Part shown: one piece after another, positions 42,223 through 51,769 of the stretch
How the letters are laid out: each line of letters starts with the position of its first letter
Numbering within the stretch: the stretch's first letter is position 1
Assembly (NCBI GenBank): GCA_024400455.1
Contig: JAKSMU010000009.1
Span: forward strand, 1-64,000
Direction: 5' to 3'
Source of the DNA: Bacteroidales bacterium
GTDB taxonomy: Bacteria; Bacteroidota; Bacteroidia; Bacteroidales; F082
DNA length: 64,000 bases
Translations under genes and position numbers: made by a program
The notes under the pieces: generated by a model
Databases searched by the model: none
What the model saw: the letters and a program-made list of their open reading frames with translations, nothing else
What the model was told of the DNA's origin: nothing

Positions 42223-43424
42223 GGCAATTTGAAAAGATTTGGGTTAGTAAAAGTCTTAATACTGATTTGAATATGAGTTCCAGAAGCGTTGTAGCCATAA
42301 ACATATCCACCAAATGGCACATTCCGTCCTCCCATACCAATTACAAAATGATTAAAGTTACCTGCATTTGATATGTCTGTAATTGAAGGAAATTGATTAT
42401 ACCAATGAAATTCATCAGCTCCACCAACGTTGCCTCCGATTTGTTTGTATATTGTCCCACTTGGATGGCTATGGTATGTTGAACAATTGGCTGGAAGTTC
42501 TATTATAATATCTTCTTTCATAGGACTTCCAACAGCACTTTTATAAACTACATCAAGATTTTCGATGCTGCCTCCATATTCAGTATTATTAGAATCTTTA
42601 CTAGCATCTTTTGGCTTTCCCGTGTCTTCACTGACATTCATTATCATTTTCACTCTTGATTCATAATCTGGAATTTCCATTGAATTCTGATAAGCAATGC
42701 AGCCATCTGTGAAGGCATCGACATTACCATCGTTTTGTTTTATGAAAGTAACGGCATCTTTATAGGATTCACCTCGTGGTACTTGTTCTTTGTCGTTTTT
42801 AACATTATATACAACATAAATTTTCCCTTCATATTTACCGTCAGAACCTATATATTTACCATAACTATCGAAAAAGCCGTTTTGGGTTTCTCCTCCACTT
42901 CCACCATTCTTAAACTCTTCTCCTTCCCAGAAAGAGGTCCAATAGTCAAGAAAATCCATGACCAAACTGGGGTCAATGGTACGCCTTTCGGGCAGGGTCC
43001 ATGTGCATTCGTAGGGTCCTTGCAGAGAAGTGCTGGAATGTCCGCCTCCCACGTAATACCATCCGCTCGGGTCAGTGTATTTCAATGGATTGTTGAGGCA
43101 GTAGGCGTAGCGGTTGAAGTTTTGGGCGTTGCTCGGGTCTTGCACGTATTCGTCAACGGAAAGGAAGGATGACATCAGCGGGTCGTAGCAGCGGCCGTTC
43201 ATGTTAATCAGACCAAAGGCGGTGATATGTTCGTGGCCAGTATAACCGCGGTCGAACATCGGGGCTTCGGTGCTTGTGCCTGTCCATGTGTCTGCATCAC
43301 GCAAATTTCCCCAGGCATCGAAGGAGAGTTCCTGCTCCACGTTGCCTTCGGCATCGGTGATGGTGGTCCAGCTGCCGAGGTGGTCTTTGAGGATGTAGTG
43401 GCGATATGTGAAGCCTGTGGCCAT
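42219..43424 (-). CDS. orphan Rhs core with JAMM-like toxin tip, module 2
   Basis: 401 aa from the ATG at 43422-43424. The first ~175 residues are the same as in orphan module 1 (core KDHLGSW to TDPSGW, then to EEFKNGGS). The unique C-terminal ~225 residues contain H318-S-H320-P-S-G followed by PSITD350-ISNA, the H-x-H-P-(x)n-P-S-x-x-D pattern of JAB/MPN (JAMM) metalloproteases, with E307 or E309 of IIIELP upstream as a possible general acid. JAB-like domains are known in some polymorphic toxins and processing enzymes. Zinc peptidase activity is predicted, not shown. No signal peptide. It has its own promoter and overlaps its candidate immunity gene by 4 bp. Confidence 0.82.
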   Translation of the reverse strand: MATGFTYRHYILKDHLGSWTTITDAEGNVEQELSFDAWGNLRDADTWTGTSTEAPMFDRGYTGHEHITAFGLINMNGRCYDPLMSSFLSVDEYVQDPSNAQNFNRYAYCLNNPLKYTDPSGWYYVGGGHSSTSLQGPYECTWTLPERRTIDPSLVMDFLDYWTSFWEGEEFKNGGSGGETQNGFFDSYGKYIGSDGKYEGKIYVVYNVKNDKEQVPRGESYKDAVTFIKQNDGNVDAFTDGCIAYQNSMEIPDYESRVKMIMNVSEDTGKPKDASKDSNNTEYGGSIENLDVVYKSAVGSPMKEDIIIELPANCSTYHSHPSGTIYKQIGGNVGGADEFHWYNQFPSITDISNAGNFNHFVIGMGGRNVPFGGYVYGYNASGTHIQISIKTFTNPNLFKLP

Positions 43425-43466
43425 GCTTGCCTGATTTTGATGCTGCAAAGTTAGGTGATTGGAAGC
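42896..43466. repeat. 571-bp orphan-module repeat, copy 2
   Basis: Partner of 40874-41444. Bases 43059-43401 also match the 343-bp core segment at 45362-45704 of the full-length Rhs gene. Confidence 0.9.
43446..43453 (-). promoter_or_regulatory. -7 box of orphan module 2
   Basis: Minus-strand TAACTTTG; same spacing to the ATG (21 nt) as in module 1. Confidence 0.55.
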
Positions 43467-43510
43467 CGCTTGTCAAGCGGATGAATGGATTTTTTTTGTT
43501 GGTGGAAGAA

Positions 43511-43541
43511 AGCAAAGCCCCCGCTGGAGGCGGAGGCTTTG
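43511..43541 (-). terminator. terminator of the full-length Rhs operon
   Basis: On the minus strand AAAGCC-CCGC pairs with GCGG-GGCTTT around a CTCCA-like loop, followed by TTTCTT; 11 nt after the stop of the immunity candidate. Confidence 0.75.
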
Positions 43542-43551
43542 ATAGTTGTTA

Positions 43552-44484
43552 TTAATTGCTTCGCTGATAACACGGCGATGCAAAGATGATTTTCCCAACG
43601 CCATGACTTTCGGCGAAGTGGCGACAATAATCTGACAGAACCTTAAACCATTCTGAATCCAAATCAGCTGTGATGTTTTCACAATACAATTGCAAACCTT
43701 TGTCTAATGTGAATACCAATGCAGGGTCTTGTGAACGATCTTCGTTTGGCATTACAAAATCCTTTTCTTCCTTCAACATTTTTAGCCCTTTCCGAAATTC
43801 GGCATCAATATCATTATCAGGAATATACACGCTTTTTATGTCAAAATATCGAAATTCATACCGTGCACGCCAATCACTTGGCACACATGGATGATAACCG
43901 CAGAAATAATCTATCGTGTCTCCATCAGAAATCATATACAAGCAATCATCATCAAATTGCCATGAAATCCTATAATTATTTTTTTCGAGATAACGCAATG
44001 TTGAAGCACAGCAACGATAAAACAAAGTATCATCTTCGACTTCTTTCATAACATTGAAAAATGTCATAATATCTTCAAATGAACGAGGAGCATCATAGTT
44101 GCAAAACTCATAAGTACGTTTCAACTCCCATAAAAACGAAAGGTGCTTTTTTTGTTGCATATTCACAATAGTATCTCCATCCATTGTAATCAACAACTTT
44201 TCAGTCATTACAGTTGGATTTGAATAATCCAATTTCAGATTTTGTTTTTCCTTTTTGATGAAGTCTATTGCCATGGATAAGCTATCAGCCGATTCAATAT
44301 TTTCAATGGGGAAAGTATTGCAAAACGCAACCAGACTATCAAGACATGGCGGATATTCCCCGTACCAATTGAAATATTTTTCCAACACTTCCTTCAAGCC
44401 ATTGGTGTAATCATGAGCCATACCTGACGGTTTGCACGAAACCGATAGGAAAACCATCATAATTGTAATAAAAAACTTCTTCAT
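43552..44484 (-). CDS. candidate immunity lipoprotein of the full-length Rhs toxin
   Basis: 310 aa from the ATG at 44482-44484; nine codons upstream would overlap the Rhs stop and are rejected. The signal peptide ends in a lipobox (SVSC), so it is lipid-anchored. The mature part carries ten or more Cys and many aromatic residues (YFNWYGEYPP, YFCGYHPCVPSDW), with no known catalytic motif. It begins 13 bp after the stop of the full-length Rhs gene and is followed by a terminator, the normal place for a toxin's immunity gene. Family unknown; role inferred. Confidence 0.65.
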   Translation of the reverse strand: MKKFFITIMMVFLSVSCKPSGMAHDYTNGLKEVLEKYFNWYGEYPPCLDSLVAFCNTFPIENIESADSLSMAIDFIKKEKQNLKLDYSNPTVMTEKLLITMDGDTIVNMQQKKHLSFLWELKRTYEFCNYDAPRSFEDIMTFFNVMKEVEDDTLFYRCCASTLRYLEKNNYRISWQFDDDCLYMISDGDTIDYFCGYHPCVPSDWRARYEFRYFDIKSVYIPDNDIDAEFRKGLKMLKEEKDFVMPNEDRSQDPALVFTLDKGLQLYCENITADLDSEWFKVLSDYCRHFAESHGVGKIIFASPCYQRSN

Positions 44485-44497
44485 AATGCTTAATTTT

Positions 44498-47400
44498 TTA
44501 CCAGTATCCAAATGTCCTATTATATTTTTCGAAGAAAAGATCCCTTTTTTCTTTTGTCGGCAAGACCATCATCATTCTCCAATCTCGTGGATTTGCGTCG
44601 GGATTATTGAAATACAGATTATATCCAGGAATAAAAGAAGTACTTCCTGATAAAGAATAGTTGCTATTTTTATTGGGATATAAGGCTGTTGACAATCCAC
44701 AAAAAGCGACATTCATGGAGTTGCACTTCTTGCCTGAAGAGCCATCAAACACATGGATGTACAAAGGGTTCCCATCGTATGAAAATGCATGAATATTGGT
44801 GCCAGAAGAATTAAATTCAATTTCATCAATAGAAATTGTAGTTGGGTTTTCAACATAAACATCCAGCGGATCTTTATTCGGATTCCCGAGTTTGTCTTTT
44901 TCGTATGCTAAAAAAGCCAAATCTATTTTACGCGCTATATCTCCAGCCTTACCATCGCATTGGGTCATGTCAATTGCGTACCCCAAAAGACTGTAATATA
45001 TCTGATTTTCAAGGTCAGTATAGGTAATGCCAAGGTATTTGCCTTTAAACCCATAATTGGCTAATTCTTCTGGGGAGTTTATGCCAATAACATGTTTTAT
45101 AGCTCCAGATTCATCCCTATAATAGCAACTGTTAACCGAGACATCCGCCTGACTTTTTCCACCTTCCGCTCCACCTCCGCCTTTCTGTTCCTCGCCCATC
45201 ATGAACGGAGTCATTATATATCCGACACCCATTTTCACATAGGCAAGAATCGTCCTGTTAATGCCGCTATTCGCCCATTGCTCTTCGGTCAGGTGGGCGT
45301 TCACATACCTTCTGTAGCGGTTGAATTCACATTCTTGGGAATGTGATGCGCCCAAATACATCCATCCGCTCGGGTCAGTATATTTCAGAGGATTGTTGAG
45401 GCAATAGGCGTAGCGGTTGAAGTTTTGGGCGTTGCTCGGGTCTTGCACGTATTCGTCAACGGAAAGGAAGGATGACATCAGCGGGTCGTAGCAGCGGCCG
45501 TTCATGTTAATCAGACCAAAGGCGGTGATATGTTCGTGGCCAGTATAACCGCGGTCGAACATCGGGGCTTCGGTGCTTGTGCCTGTCCATGTGTCTGCAT
45601 CACGCAAATTTCCCCAGGCATCGAAGGAGAGTTCCTGCTCCACGTTGCCTTCGGCATCGGTGATGGTGGTCCAGCTGCCGAGGTGGTCTTTGAGGATGTA
45701 GTGGAGGCTTTCTTCTTCACCTTGCTTCTCAACCACGGCAAACACGCCCGTGGGGCCTGAGAGGTAGGTCAGCACCTTTTCGGTCGTTACGCCATCGGCG
45801 GTTTCGGTGACGTATTCGCAATTGCCCACGTAGGTCTTGCTGCGACGGATGCCGTTGGCGGTTTCCACCATGCCAATGCGCTGGCGGTCGAAACCGTAGG
45901 TGTAGGAGAGGCTGTTGTCGCCCTCAACAATGGTCTTAACCTTGTCGAAACTGGTATAGGTGATGTCCTGCCTGTCGGCTGGGAAAACGCCTTCGTTGGT
46001 CTCGACGGACTTGATGGCGTGCGGCTTGCCTTCCGGCCCATCGAAGGACGCGCCTTGAAAGACGAGCTGTCCGTCCATGGTCTTGCTTGTCATGCGGCCA
46101 TAGTCGTCGTAGGTCATCATGCCGGTCTGGACACCATTGAGTTCAATGTCCGTCAGGCGGTTCAAGTTGTCATATCTGAATGATTCGTTCAAGTTGCGGA
46201 GGTTATCTGTTCGGGAGGCTAAATTATTAAATCCATCGTAATCGTAGTGCAAATTTTGCAAATTATTTTCGCCGACTGTGGTTTGGATGTCGGAAAGAAG
46301 GTGTTTTTCAGGATGATATTGCCATTTGCTCACTATGCTATTGCCGATGGTATGTTTCGTAATCTGCCCCAGGTCATTGACATCGTTTGTGGTATAAAGC
46401 GGATGGTCAGACATATCAGTGTAGCCTTTAAGGTAACCGGTGATGTTATACATATATTTTACAATCACCTTCGACGGATATTCAACGGTCTTGGTGCGTG
46501 AAGCCTCATCGTAGGTATATGAAGTCACATATTCATTTTGGCCATATTGCGTGGTTAAGGATTCAAGACGTTGAAAACTGTCATAATGGTATGAGAGTCT
46601 CTCGTCTGGGTAGGTGATATATTCCAACAGGCCTTTCGTTCCAAAATTCTCATCATACTCCCAATGCGTTGCAACGTCAATGGTGTTTCCATTGTTTTCC
46701 TCTTGTTCGGTTCGGTCAGTCATACGGCCAAACTTGTCATACACGAATGTGGATGTGAGTTGCTTAGGCGTAGTGCGGCTCACTTCCTGACCGAAAGCAT
46801 CGAACACGCTTACAAGGTGGTTTGTTTCGGTGCAGTAGTCGGGGTCATGGAGAATGGTACGGTTGCCGGCATTGTCGTATTCAAGCCAAATCTTGGTCGC
46901 TTCATCGTTTCCAATACATGCACTTAAAAGTTTGCCATCAGGATTGTACTCGTAATTCACTTTTACGCGTTCATTTTCCGGCAATTCGTATGATTCAATG
47001 TTTTGTTTGACCAGTCCCAAGACATTCAAAGTTTGTTGGGTCATTTGAGGCCCGACTTGCGAATTGCTTTGAGAAGGACTGTGCGCAGTCGTAGTGACGA
47101 GACCATTGTAGCTGAAATCTGTTGAGCTTCCGTCGGGATAGCTTATGCTAAGGACACGGTCGAAGTGGTCATATTTGTAGCAGGTCCACTTGATTTCTTC
47201 AGAACCTTGTGCATAAGGAGCCGATTCGCGGTAGAGTAATCCATTGCCATCGTATTCTTTGTCGATAAAAATTGGAGTTCCGTTGAAGTCGAAACTGACT
47301 TTACGAAGTTCGGCACCAGACTTATGGAAGAAAGTCATCGAAGTGACGCCTCCGGTTTTTTTGCTCCATGTGTAGTATCTGGCACCATCAGGCTTGTAAG

Positions 47401-50400
47401 GCGTGTCGTCATTGGCCCAAAGGACAACGTCAAATTGCTCTGTTTCATCAAAATAGAGGGTGTGTTGCAAATTGCCATTATATGAAGTGGAATACTCAAT
47501 AGTCTTTTCGTTACAATCGGTAACAGTTTCCAGTTGGTCGTGGAAGTCATAAGTGTATTTTGTGATGTATCCATCGTCAACATCACCATGATATTCTTTT
47601 GTAGGGAGACGGTGTTGGTATTCTTGTCCAAACTCGTATGAAACAATTCGCGGCCGTTCATTATGGATGCCGTAGGGAGCACTGACTGTCGTTGAAGTAA
47701 TGTTACCGAAGTCATCATATTTATATTGTGTTTGGGTTGTCAGCGGGTCATTCGGCTCATCGCCATTGTTGGGGATTACCATGACGTCATGTGGGGCGTA
47801 GGTGTCGTCCGAATCGTACTCATAGATTGTCTTCGAAGCAACTATTGCATCATCACGTTTGACTGTGACGGTTTTCACGTCAGGACGATTGATTATCCAA
47901 TGGTTTTCGTCCGTGTAACTGCTCCATTGGCTGTCAGAGATTGACTCCAGCTCGGTCCTCGCCGTGCCATTCTCATACCCAAGCACGGTCTGTGTCGTTT
48001 TCGTGCAGCTGTAACTGTTTCGATAAGTGTTTGTGGCATGATTGAAGTCGTACTCATAGCTTGTCTTGACCACTTTTTGAAGTTCATCATCTCCGTCAAT
48101 GCTATAGGTTTGTTCAACTTTTGTAATCATGGCCGGGCACACCACTTTCCCGACATTTTCAGGTGTGATGTTTTCAAGCGCCACGTTTTGGAAATCGTAT
48201 TCGGTTCGGCTGATGGCTTCGGCCGTGCCGTTCTTGTTTACGTATGCGTTTTCACGTTTCGGCAACATCATGGCGCAGTTTCCCATGCTTTGGTATTCAC
48301 CCCAAACGATGCGTCTTGTGCGCCAACCGTTTTCAATGGCATTGCGGAATGTTTCGGTTGTCACCCTGTCGAAGCCAATCACTCCATGTCCTTTTTTGTG
48401 GAGTCGGGCGTTTTGATATGAATAGCGTGTAATAGCCTTGCTATTGCCGGCTCCGGACACTGTGCATGACCTTAAGGCAAGTTGCATGAAAGGTGTTGGA
48501 CAGATGTCGTTGGCATCAGGACTGGCATACTGGAAGGTGTAGAACGGCGATGGGGTGTTTTCGGGAGATGGTGCTATATAGTCGTATTCAAACGAAGTGA
48601 CATTACCCATGTTGTCAGCGACAGATTCAACAGCATTATAAACGCTTATGGAATTGAGAGTAGAGATATGTCCGTTGGAAGTTTTAGTTCCATCAGATGA
48701 TGGTAAACCAGTTAGCAATGACACATTGTCACGGCCAAGAAAATTTCCTGTATGAAGATATTGAGTGCGAAAACTATATTGTGCTGTTGCTGTGATTTCT
48801 TTTCTAAACCCTCTTCCCTTGTTTTTGTGAGAAAGAAAATGAATATTACGTGTTACATTAGAGTTTATGTAAACGACATCAGTACAGCCATCGCCATCAA
48901 AATCGTCTACAGCAAGCGTGCAAATGTAATCATTTGAATCGGGATGCACGATGCTGAGAGAAGGGAAAAAAAGGTTATAGCGAGAAGAAGAAGAAGGATA
49001 ATAAAGGTTGAGCGGCAAATCACAACTAACAGGGCCTTCAAAATCGGTTCCGGCAGAAAAATACACTTTCCATTCTCCATTTTTATAAAACATCAAGTCA
49101 GATTTTCCGTCCCCATTGAAATCACCAGGAAAAGTGTAGCACCATGGGTCGTAATGTCCGGAATAGCTGAAATCACGGCTACAGAATGTGTATTTCGTCT
49201 TAAAAGGCTCGTCTTGATCCCTCAAGTCAATCTTGCATAGCGTTGACTGCGCATCGTCTTTGAGCCTGACAAAAATAATTTCAGAAGTGCCATCTCCATC
49301 GAAATCAGCTGCCGTTACATCAAAAATGTAGCCTAGTTGCCTTTTCAAGGTATTGTCATTAAGATGATTAAAATGGAATCGACCATCATCCGAAAATTTC
49401 ATAAGGAAAGCATTGACGAAAAAGGGTGCGTCTTCGTGGTAGGGCAAGTTCCCATCAGTTTTGAACTTATGATGATAATCGATTTTCTTTTCGAAAAACA
49501 ATAGATCCGTTGTCCCATTGCCATCAAAATCGCCGAGCAAGACACTGCCCTTTGCATTCACATAATATGTATGCCATTGCTCGAAGCAGTTCCCATTATT
49601 CAGATATAGGTCAATTGTTGTCTTTTCCCAACTTCTGTCAGAAAGTGTATCGTAGAAGTAGGTTACAACATCTTCAAGACCATCTCCATTGATGTCGAGT
49701 ACATATACCCAATCCAAAGTCTTATCGAGATCGTTGATGTCCATCTTTTTCTCGTGGTAAAAGCCTCCGTTTCGGTCATTAAGGTATATCATGAGGTTCT
49801 GGTTGCGGGGATAGGTTTGGTAACTATCATCACCATTGCTATTTTGGTTGGGTTTATATGGGATCATGGCTAAATCGGTAAAACCGTCACCGTTGAAGTC
49901 GCCCTTGAACGGGAAATCGTCCAAAAAGGAGTCGTCTTCTATTATGTTGTCGACTATTTCCTTGGGATTAACATCATTTCTGCTGATGGTAGTAAAAATG
50001 GAACTTTCGACATTTCCATCTTCACCATAGTTATACTTGACTATTTTTTTAAGGTATTTGTCAAACATATTACTTTCTCTTTGGTAGTCAAAATGATACG
50101 AAGTGATTTTCTTATGAGAAACCAAAGAAGAAATACTGATGTCCGTAAGTCGGTCTTGATAATTGAGCGTACTGTTTCCTATGAAATGGAACTCATAATC
50201 TTCACGTCTTGACTCATATTTAAATTCCACCCTAAATTGAGCTTTAACACCTTGCCCCTCATTGATAGTGTAATCGATGTATTGTATCTTGATTTCCCCC
50301 GTCTCGTCATCCTTGTCATAATGATAATGAACCGCATTGCCGTAATGGTCGGTAATACTGCTAATCATCCAGCAGATAACCGTGTTGCTTTCCGTTGCTA

Positions 50401-51142
50401 CCAAACGGGAATTTCTTGATGTTCCATATTCGATGGTATCACCGTTTCTATCCAAAACCTTAAAACAATTAGTGTGAGCATCATCCCATATTCCTTCAAT
50501 TTTCATTAAGGCGTCATTTTCTGTACGATACTCCGTGAAACTACTACCATATGTACCCTTTACATTGATTAGCCTTTGTCCATCCAAAAGGAATCTGTCA
50601 TTTGATGTAAGGTCTGCGGCCGTCATCTTGCCGTCATGGTAAAGAGTCTGACCTGTTCTGGTAATGCACGAAATGCCGCTGAGGTCCCAACCCCAGCACA
50701 AAAGACCGTTACCAGCCTGGCTGTTGTATGTTACGGCAAGTCTGGGCTGCATCCCGTTGATTCCTGTTGGCACGTCAATGGGAACGGAATAGACGAGCCC
50801 TCCTAGCGTGCTAACGTCTATTGTGCCTCCAAGTGTGCCAACAACCGTATTTTCGTTTGGGCTGATAGTGAGCCCCGATTCGGGTGGATAAACGCCTATG
50901 GAATCCAAAATTAGATTCATGGTCTTGTATTCGTAGCCAGAGATTGTGTTTTGGTATGTTTGCGCAAATCGTGACTTCCTAAAAAATCCAGGTTCCAAAG
51001 TAATGTAATTTCCAGCAACAAACGTAAAGTCAGATTCCTGGTCATAAGAGCTGTTCAACTCAAATTCAGCGCCATAATAGGTTTGTCCAAACAACGGCAA
51101 CGACATTATGGCCATCAGTATTGTGATTAGATATTTTTTCAT
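44498..51142 (-). CDS. full-length SpvB/VCBS/YD-repeat Rhs toxin
   Basis: 2214 aa. Signal peptide (1-19, ending LFGQ). Residues ~105-370 match an SpvB/Tc-toxin N-terminal domain (GLVYSVPIDVPTGINGMQP, AGNGLLCWGWDLSG). About 400-800 hold six VCBS/FG-GAP-like D-x-(D/N)-G-(D/N)-G repeats (DFNGDGFTDL, DINGDGLEDV, DFDGNGTTDL, DFDGDGTSEI, DFNGDGKSDL, DFDGDGCTDV), likely a Ca2+-binding propeller. TcB-like middle sequence is at ~830-960, many YD repeats at ~1050-1800, the RHS core at 1812-1927 ending in NPLKYTDPSGW, and a unique 287-residue tip with no fold I recognise. By analogy with TcB-TcC/Rhs proteins the shell should encapsulate the tip. It is the last but one gene of a five-gene operon plus immunity candidate; the route across the outer membrane is not shown, though T9SS neighbours suggest one. 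Confidence 0.93.
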   Translation of the reverse strand: MKKYLITILMAIMSLPLFGQTYYGAEFELNSSYDQESDFTFVAGNYITLEPGFFRKSRFAQTYQNTISGYEYKTMNLILDSIGVYPPESGLTISPNENTVVGTLGGTIDVSTLGGLVYSVPIDVPTGINGMQPRLAVTYNSQAGNGLLCWGWDLSGISCITRTGQTLYHDGKMTAADLTSNDRFLLDGQRLINVKGTYGSSFTEYRTENDALMKIEGIWDDAHTNCFKVLDRNGDTIEYGTSRNSRLVATESNTVICWMISSITDHYGNAVHYHYDKDDETGEIKIQYIDYTINEGQGVKAQFRVEFKYESRREDYEFHFIGNSTLNYQDRLTDISISSLVSHKKITSYHFDYQRESNMFDKYLKKIVKYNYGEDGNVESSIFTTISRNDVNPKEIVDNIIEDDSFLDDFPFKGDFNGDGFTDLAMIPYKPNQNSNGDDSYQTYPRNQNLMIYLNDRNGGFYHEKKMDINDLDKTLDWVYVLDINGDGLEDVVTYFYDTLSDRSWEKTTIDLYLNNGNCFEQWHTYYVNAKGSVLLGDFDGNGTTDLLFFEKKIDYHHKFKTDGNLPYHEDAPFFVNAFLMKFSDDGRFHFNHLNDNTLKRQLGYIFDVTAADFDGDGTSEIIFVRLKDDAQSTLCKIDLRDQDEPFKTKYTFCSRDFSYSGHYDPWCYTFPGDFNGDGKSDLMFYKNGEWKVYFSAGTDFEGPVSCDLPLNLYYPSSSSRYNLFFPSLSIVHPDSNDYICTLAVDDFDGDGCTDVVYINSNVTRNIHFLSHKNKGRGFRKEITATAQYSFRTQYLHTGNFLGRDNVSLLTGLPSSDGTKTSNGHISTLNSISVYNAVESVADNMGNVTSFEYDYIAPSPENTPSPFYTFQYASPDANDICPTPFMQLALRSCTVSGAGNSKAITRYSYQNARLHKKGHGVIGFDRVTTETFRNAIENGWRTRRIVWGEYQSMGNCAMMLPKRENAYVNKNGTAEAISRTEYDFQNVALENITPENVGKVVCPAMITKVEQTYSIDGDDELQKVVKTSYEYDFNHATNTYRNSYSCTKTTQTVLGYENGTARTELESISDSQWSSYTDENHWIINRPDVKTVTVKRDDAIVASKTIYEYDSDDTYAPHDVMVIPNNGDEPNDPLTTQTQYKYDDFGNITSTTVSAPYGIHNERPRIVSYEFGQEYQHRLPTKEYHGDVDDGYITKYTYDFHDQLETVTDCNEKTIEYSTSYNGNLQHTLYFDETEQFDVVLWANDDTPYKPDGARYYTWSKKTGGVTSMTFFHKSGAELRKVSFDFNGTPIFIDKEYDGNGLLYRESAPYAQGSEEIKWTCYKYDHFDRVLSISYPDGSSTDFSYNGLVTTTAHSPSQSNSQVGPQMTQQTLNVLGLVKQNIESYELPENERVKVNYEYNPDGKLLSACIGNDEATKIWLEYDNAGNRTILHDPDYCTETNHLVSVFDAFGQEVSRTTPKQLTSTFVYDKFGRMTDRTEQEENNGNTIDVATHWEYDENFGTKGLLEYITYPDERLSYHYDSFQRLESLTTQYGQNEYVTSYTYDEASRTKTVEYPSKVIVKYMYNITGYLKGYTDMSDHPLYTTNDVNDLGQITKHTIGNSIVSKWQYHPEKHLLSDIQTTVGENNLQNLHYDYDGFNNLASRTDNLRNLNESFRYDNLNRLTDIELNGVQTGMMTYDDYGRMTSKTMDGQLVFQGASFDGPEGKPHAIKSVETNEGVFPADRQDITYTSFDKVKTIVEGDNSLSYTYGFDRQRIGMVETANGIRRSKTYVGNCEYVTETADGVTTEKVLTYLSGPTGVFAVVEKQGEEESLHYILKDHLGSWTTITDAEGNVEQELSFDAWGNLRDADTWTGTSTEAPMFDRGYTGHEHITAFGLINMNGRCYDPLMSSFLSVDEYVQDPSNAQNFNRYAYCLNNPLKYTDPSGWMYLGASHSQECEFNRYRRYVNAHLTEEQWANSGINRTILAYVKMGVGYIMTPFMMGEEQKGGGGAEGGKSQADVSVNSCYYRDESGAIKHVIGINSPEELANYGFKGKYLGITYTDLENQIYYSLLGYAIDMTQCDGKAGDIARKIDLAFLAYEKDKLGNPNKDPLDVYVENPTTISIDEIEFNSSGTNIHAFSYDGNPLYIHVFDGSSGKKCNSMNVAFCGLSTALYPNKNSNYSLSGSTSFIPGYNLYFNNPDANPRDWRMMMVLPTKEKRDLFFEKYNRTFGYW
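45362..45704. repeat. 343-bp Rhs core segment shared with both orphan modules
   Basis: Nearly identical, without indels, to 41037-41379 and 43059-43401. Homology stops sharply at the GTAGTGG on the right, where the orphans switch to their own promoter, and shortly after TDPSGW on the left, where tips diverge. Confidence 0.92.
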
Positions 51143-51160
51143 AAGCCGAGATATTAAGGT

Positions 51161-51616
51161 TTAACGCTTTATCACTTTCCAAGTCTGCGACTCGGTTGCG
51201 CTATCCAACCTCAGGATATAAATGCCTGATGGCAGACGGCTCAAATCGAAATCGTGGCGAAGACTTGAGACATCGCATTTTTCGATGACTGCACCTGTGG
51301 CAGTGCAAATCGTGGCATGAATGACGGCATCTCCGTTTCCCGAACGGGAAAGGGTGAGCTTGCCGTCGGTCGGGTTGGGGAATATGGCAATCTGAACGCC
51401 CGCAATGACATCGTCAGCCGACGAGAGCCAGCCTTGGTCGTCTTGCGAATCGATGGACTTACCGTTTTCCTCTATCTTTTTGATTTCCATATAGCGTTCT
51501 GTGCGGTTTCCGCAAGCGTCATACCCGAATCTCACAGTGGTACTCTGAGCTTTGACACCTGTAGCGGTGCATAGCATAACCACAATCAGCAATATGTTGA
51601 TTCGTTTTGTGTTCAT
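51161..51616 (-). CDS. small T9SS protein with a single YD-like motif
   Basis: 151 aa from the ATG at 51614-51616 (25 codons of open frame upstream lack a signal peptide). Signal peptide 1-24 (ending VKAQ). The mature N-terminus reads VRFGYDACGNRTERY, a copy of the Y-D-x-x-G-N-R-x-x-x motif that defines YD/Rhs repeats. After an acidic linker the last ~75 residues are a T9SS type A sorting domain (FPNPTDGKLTL, LPSGIYILRL, KVIKR). It lies 18 bp before the full-length Rhs gene. A one-motif YD protein with a T9SS signal could cap or carry the Rhs shell to the secretion system; that is inference. Similar small proteins precede Rhs genes in other Bacteroidota, to my recollection. Confidence 0.85.
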   Translation of the reverse strand: MNTKRINILLIVVMLCTATGVKAQSTTVRFGYDACGNRTERYMEIKKIEENGKSIDSQDDQGWLSSADDVIAGVQIAIFPNPTDGKLTLSRSGNGDAVIHATICTATGAVIEKCDVSSLRHDFDLSRLPSGIYILRLDSATESQTWKVIKR

Positions 51617-51769
51617 AATGAGATGATTTTGGACAAGAACCTTAAAAACTTTCAAAACCACATTTGGAAGTTCCAATGCGTGATTGCGCATTTGGCGAAA
51701 CCAAGTATTTGCATCTCACAATTAGTGGCAAACAACGGGTTTTGTCAGTCTGTGGGTTTTGTCAGGTTG

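Noticed and set aside
43467..43510. A third copy of the 188-bp module-end repeat behind the full-length Rhs operon
   Set aside because: The sequence there is unrelated and has a different terminator.
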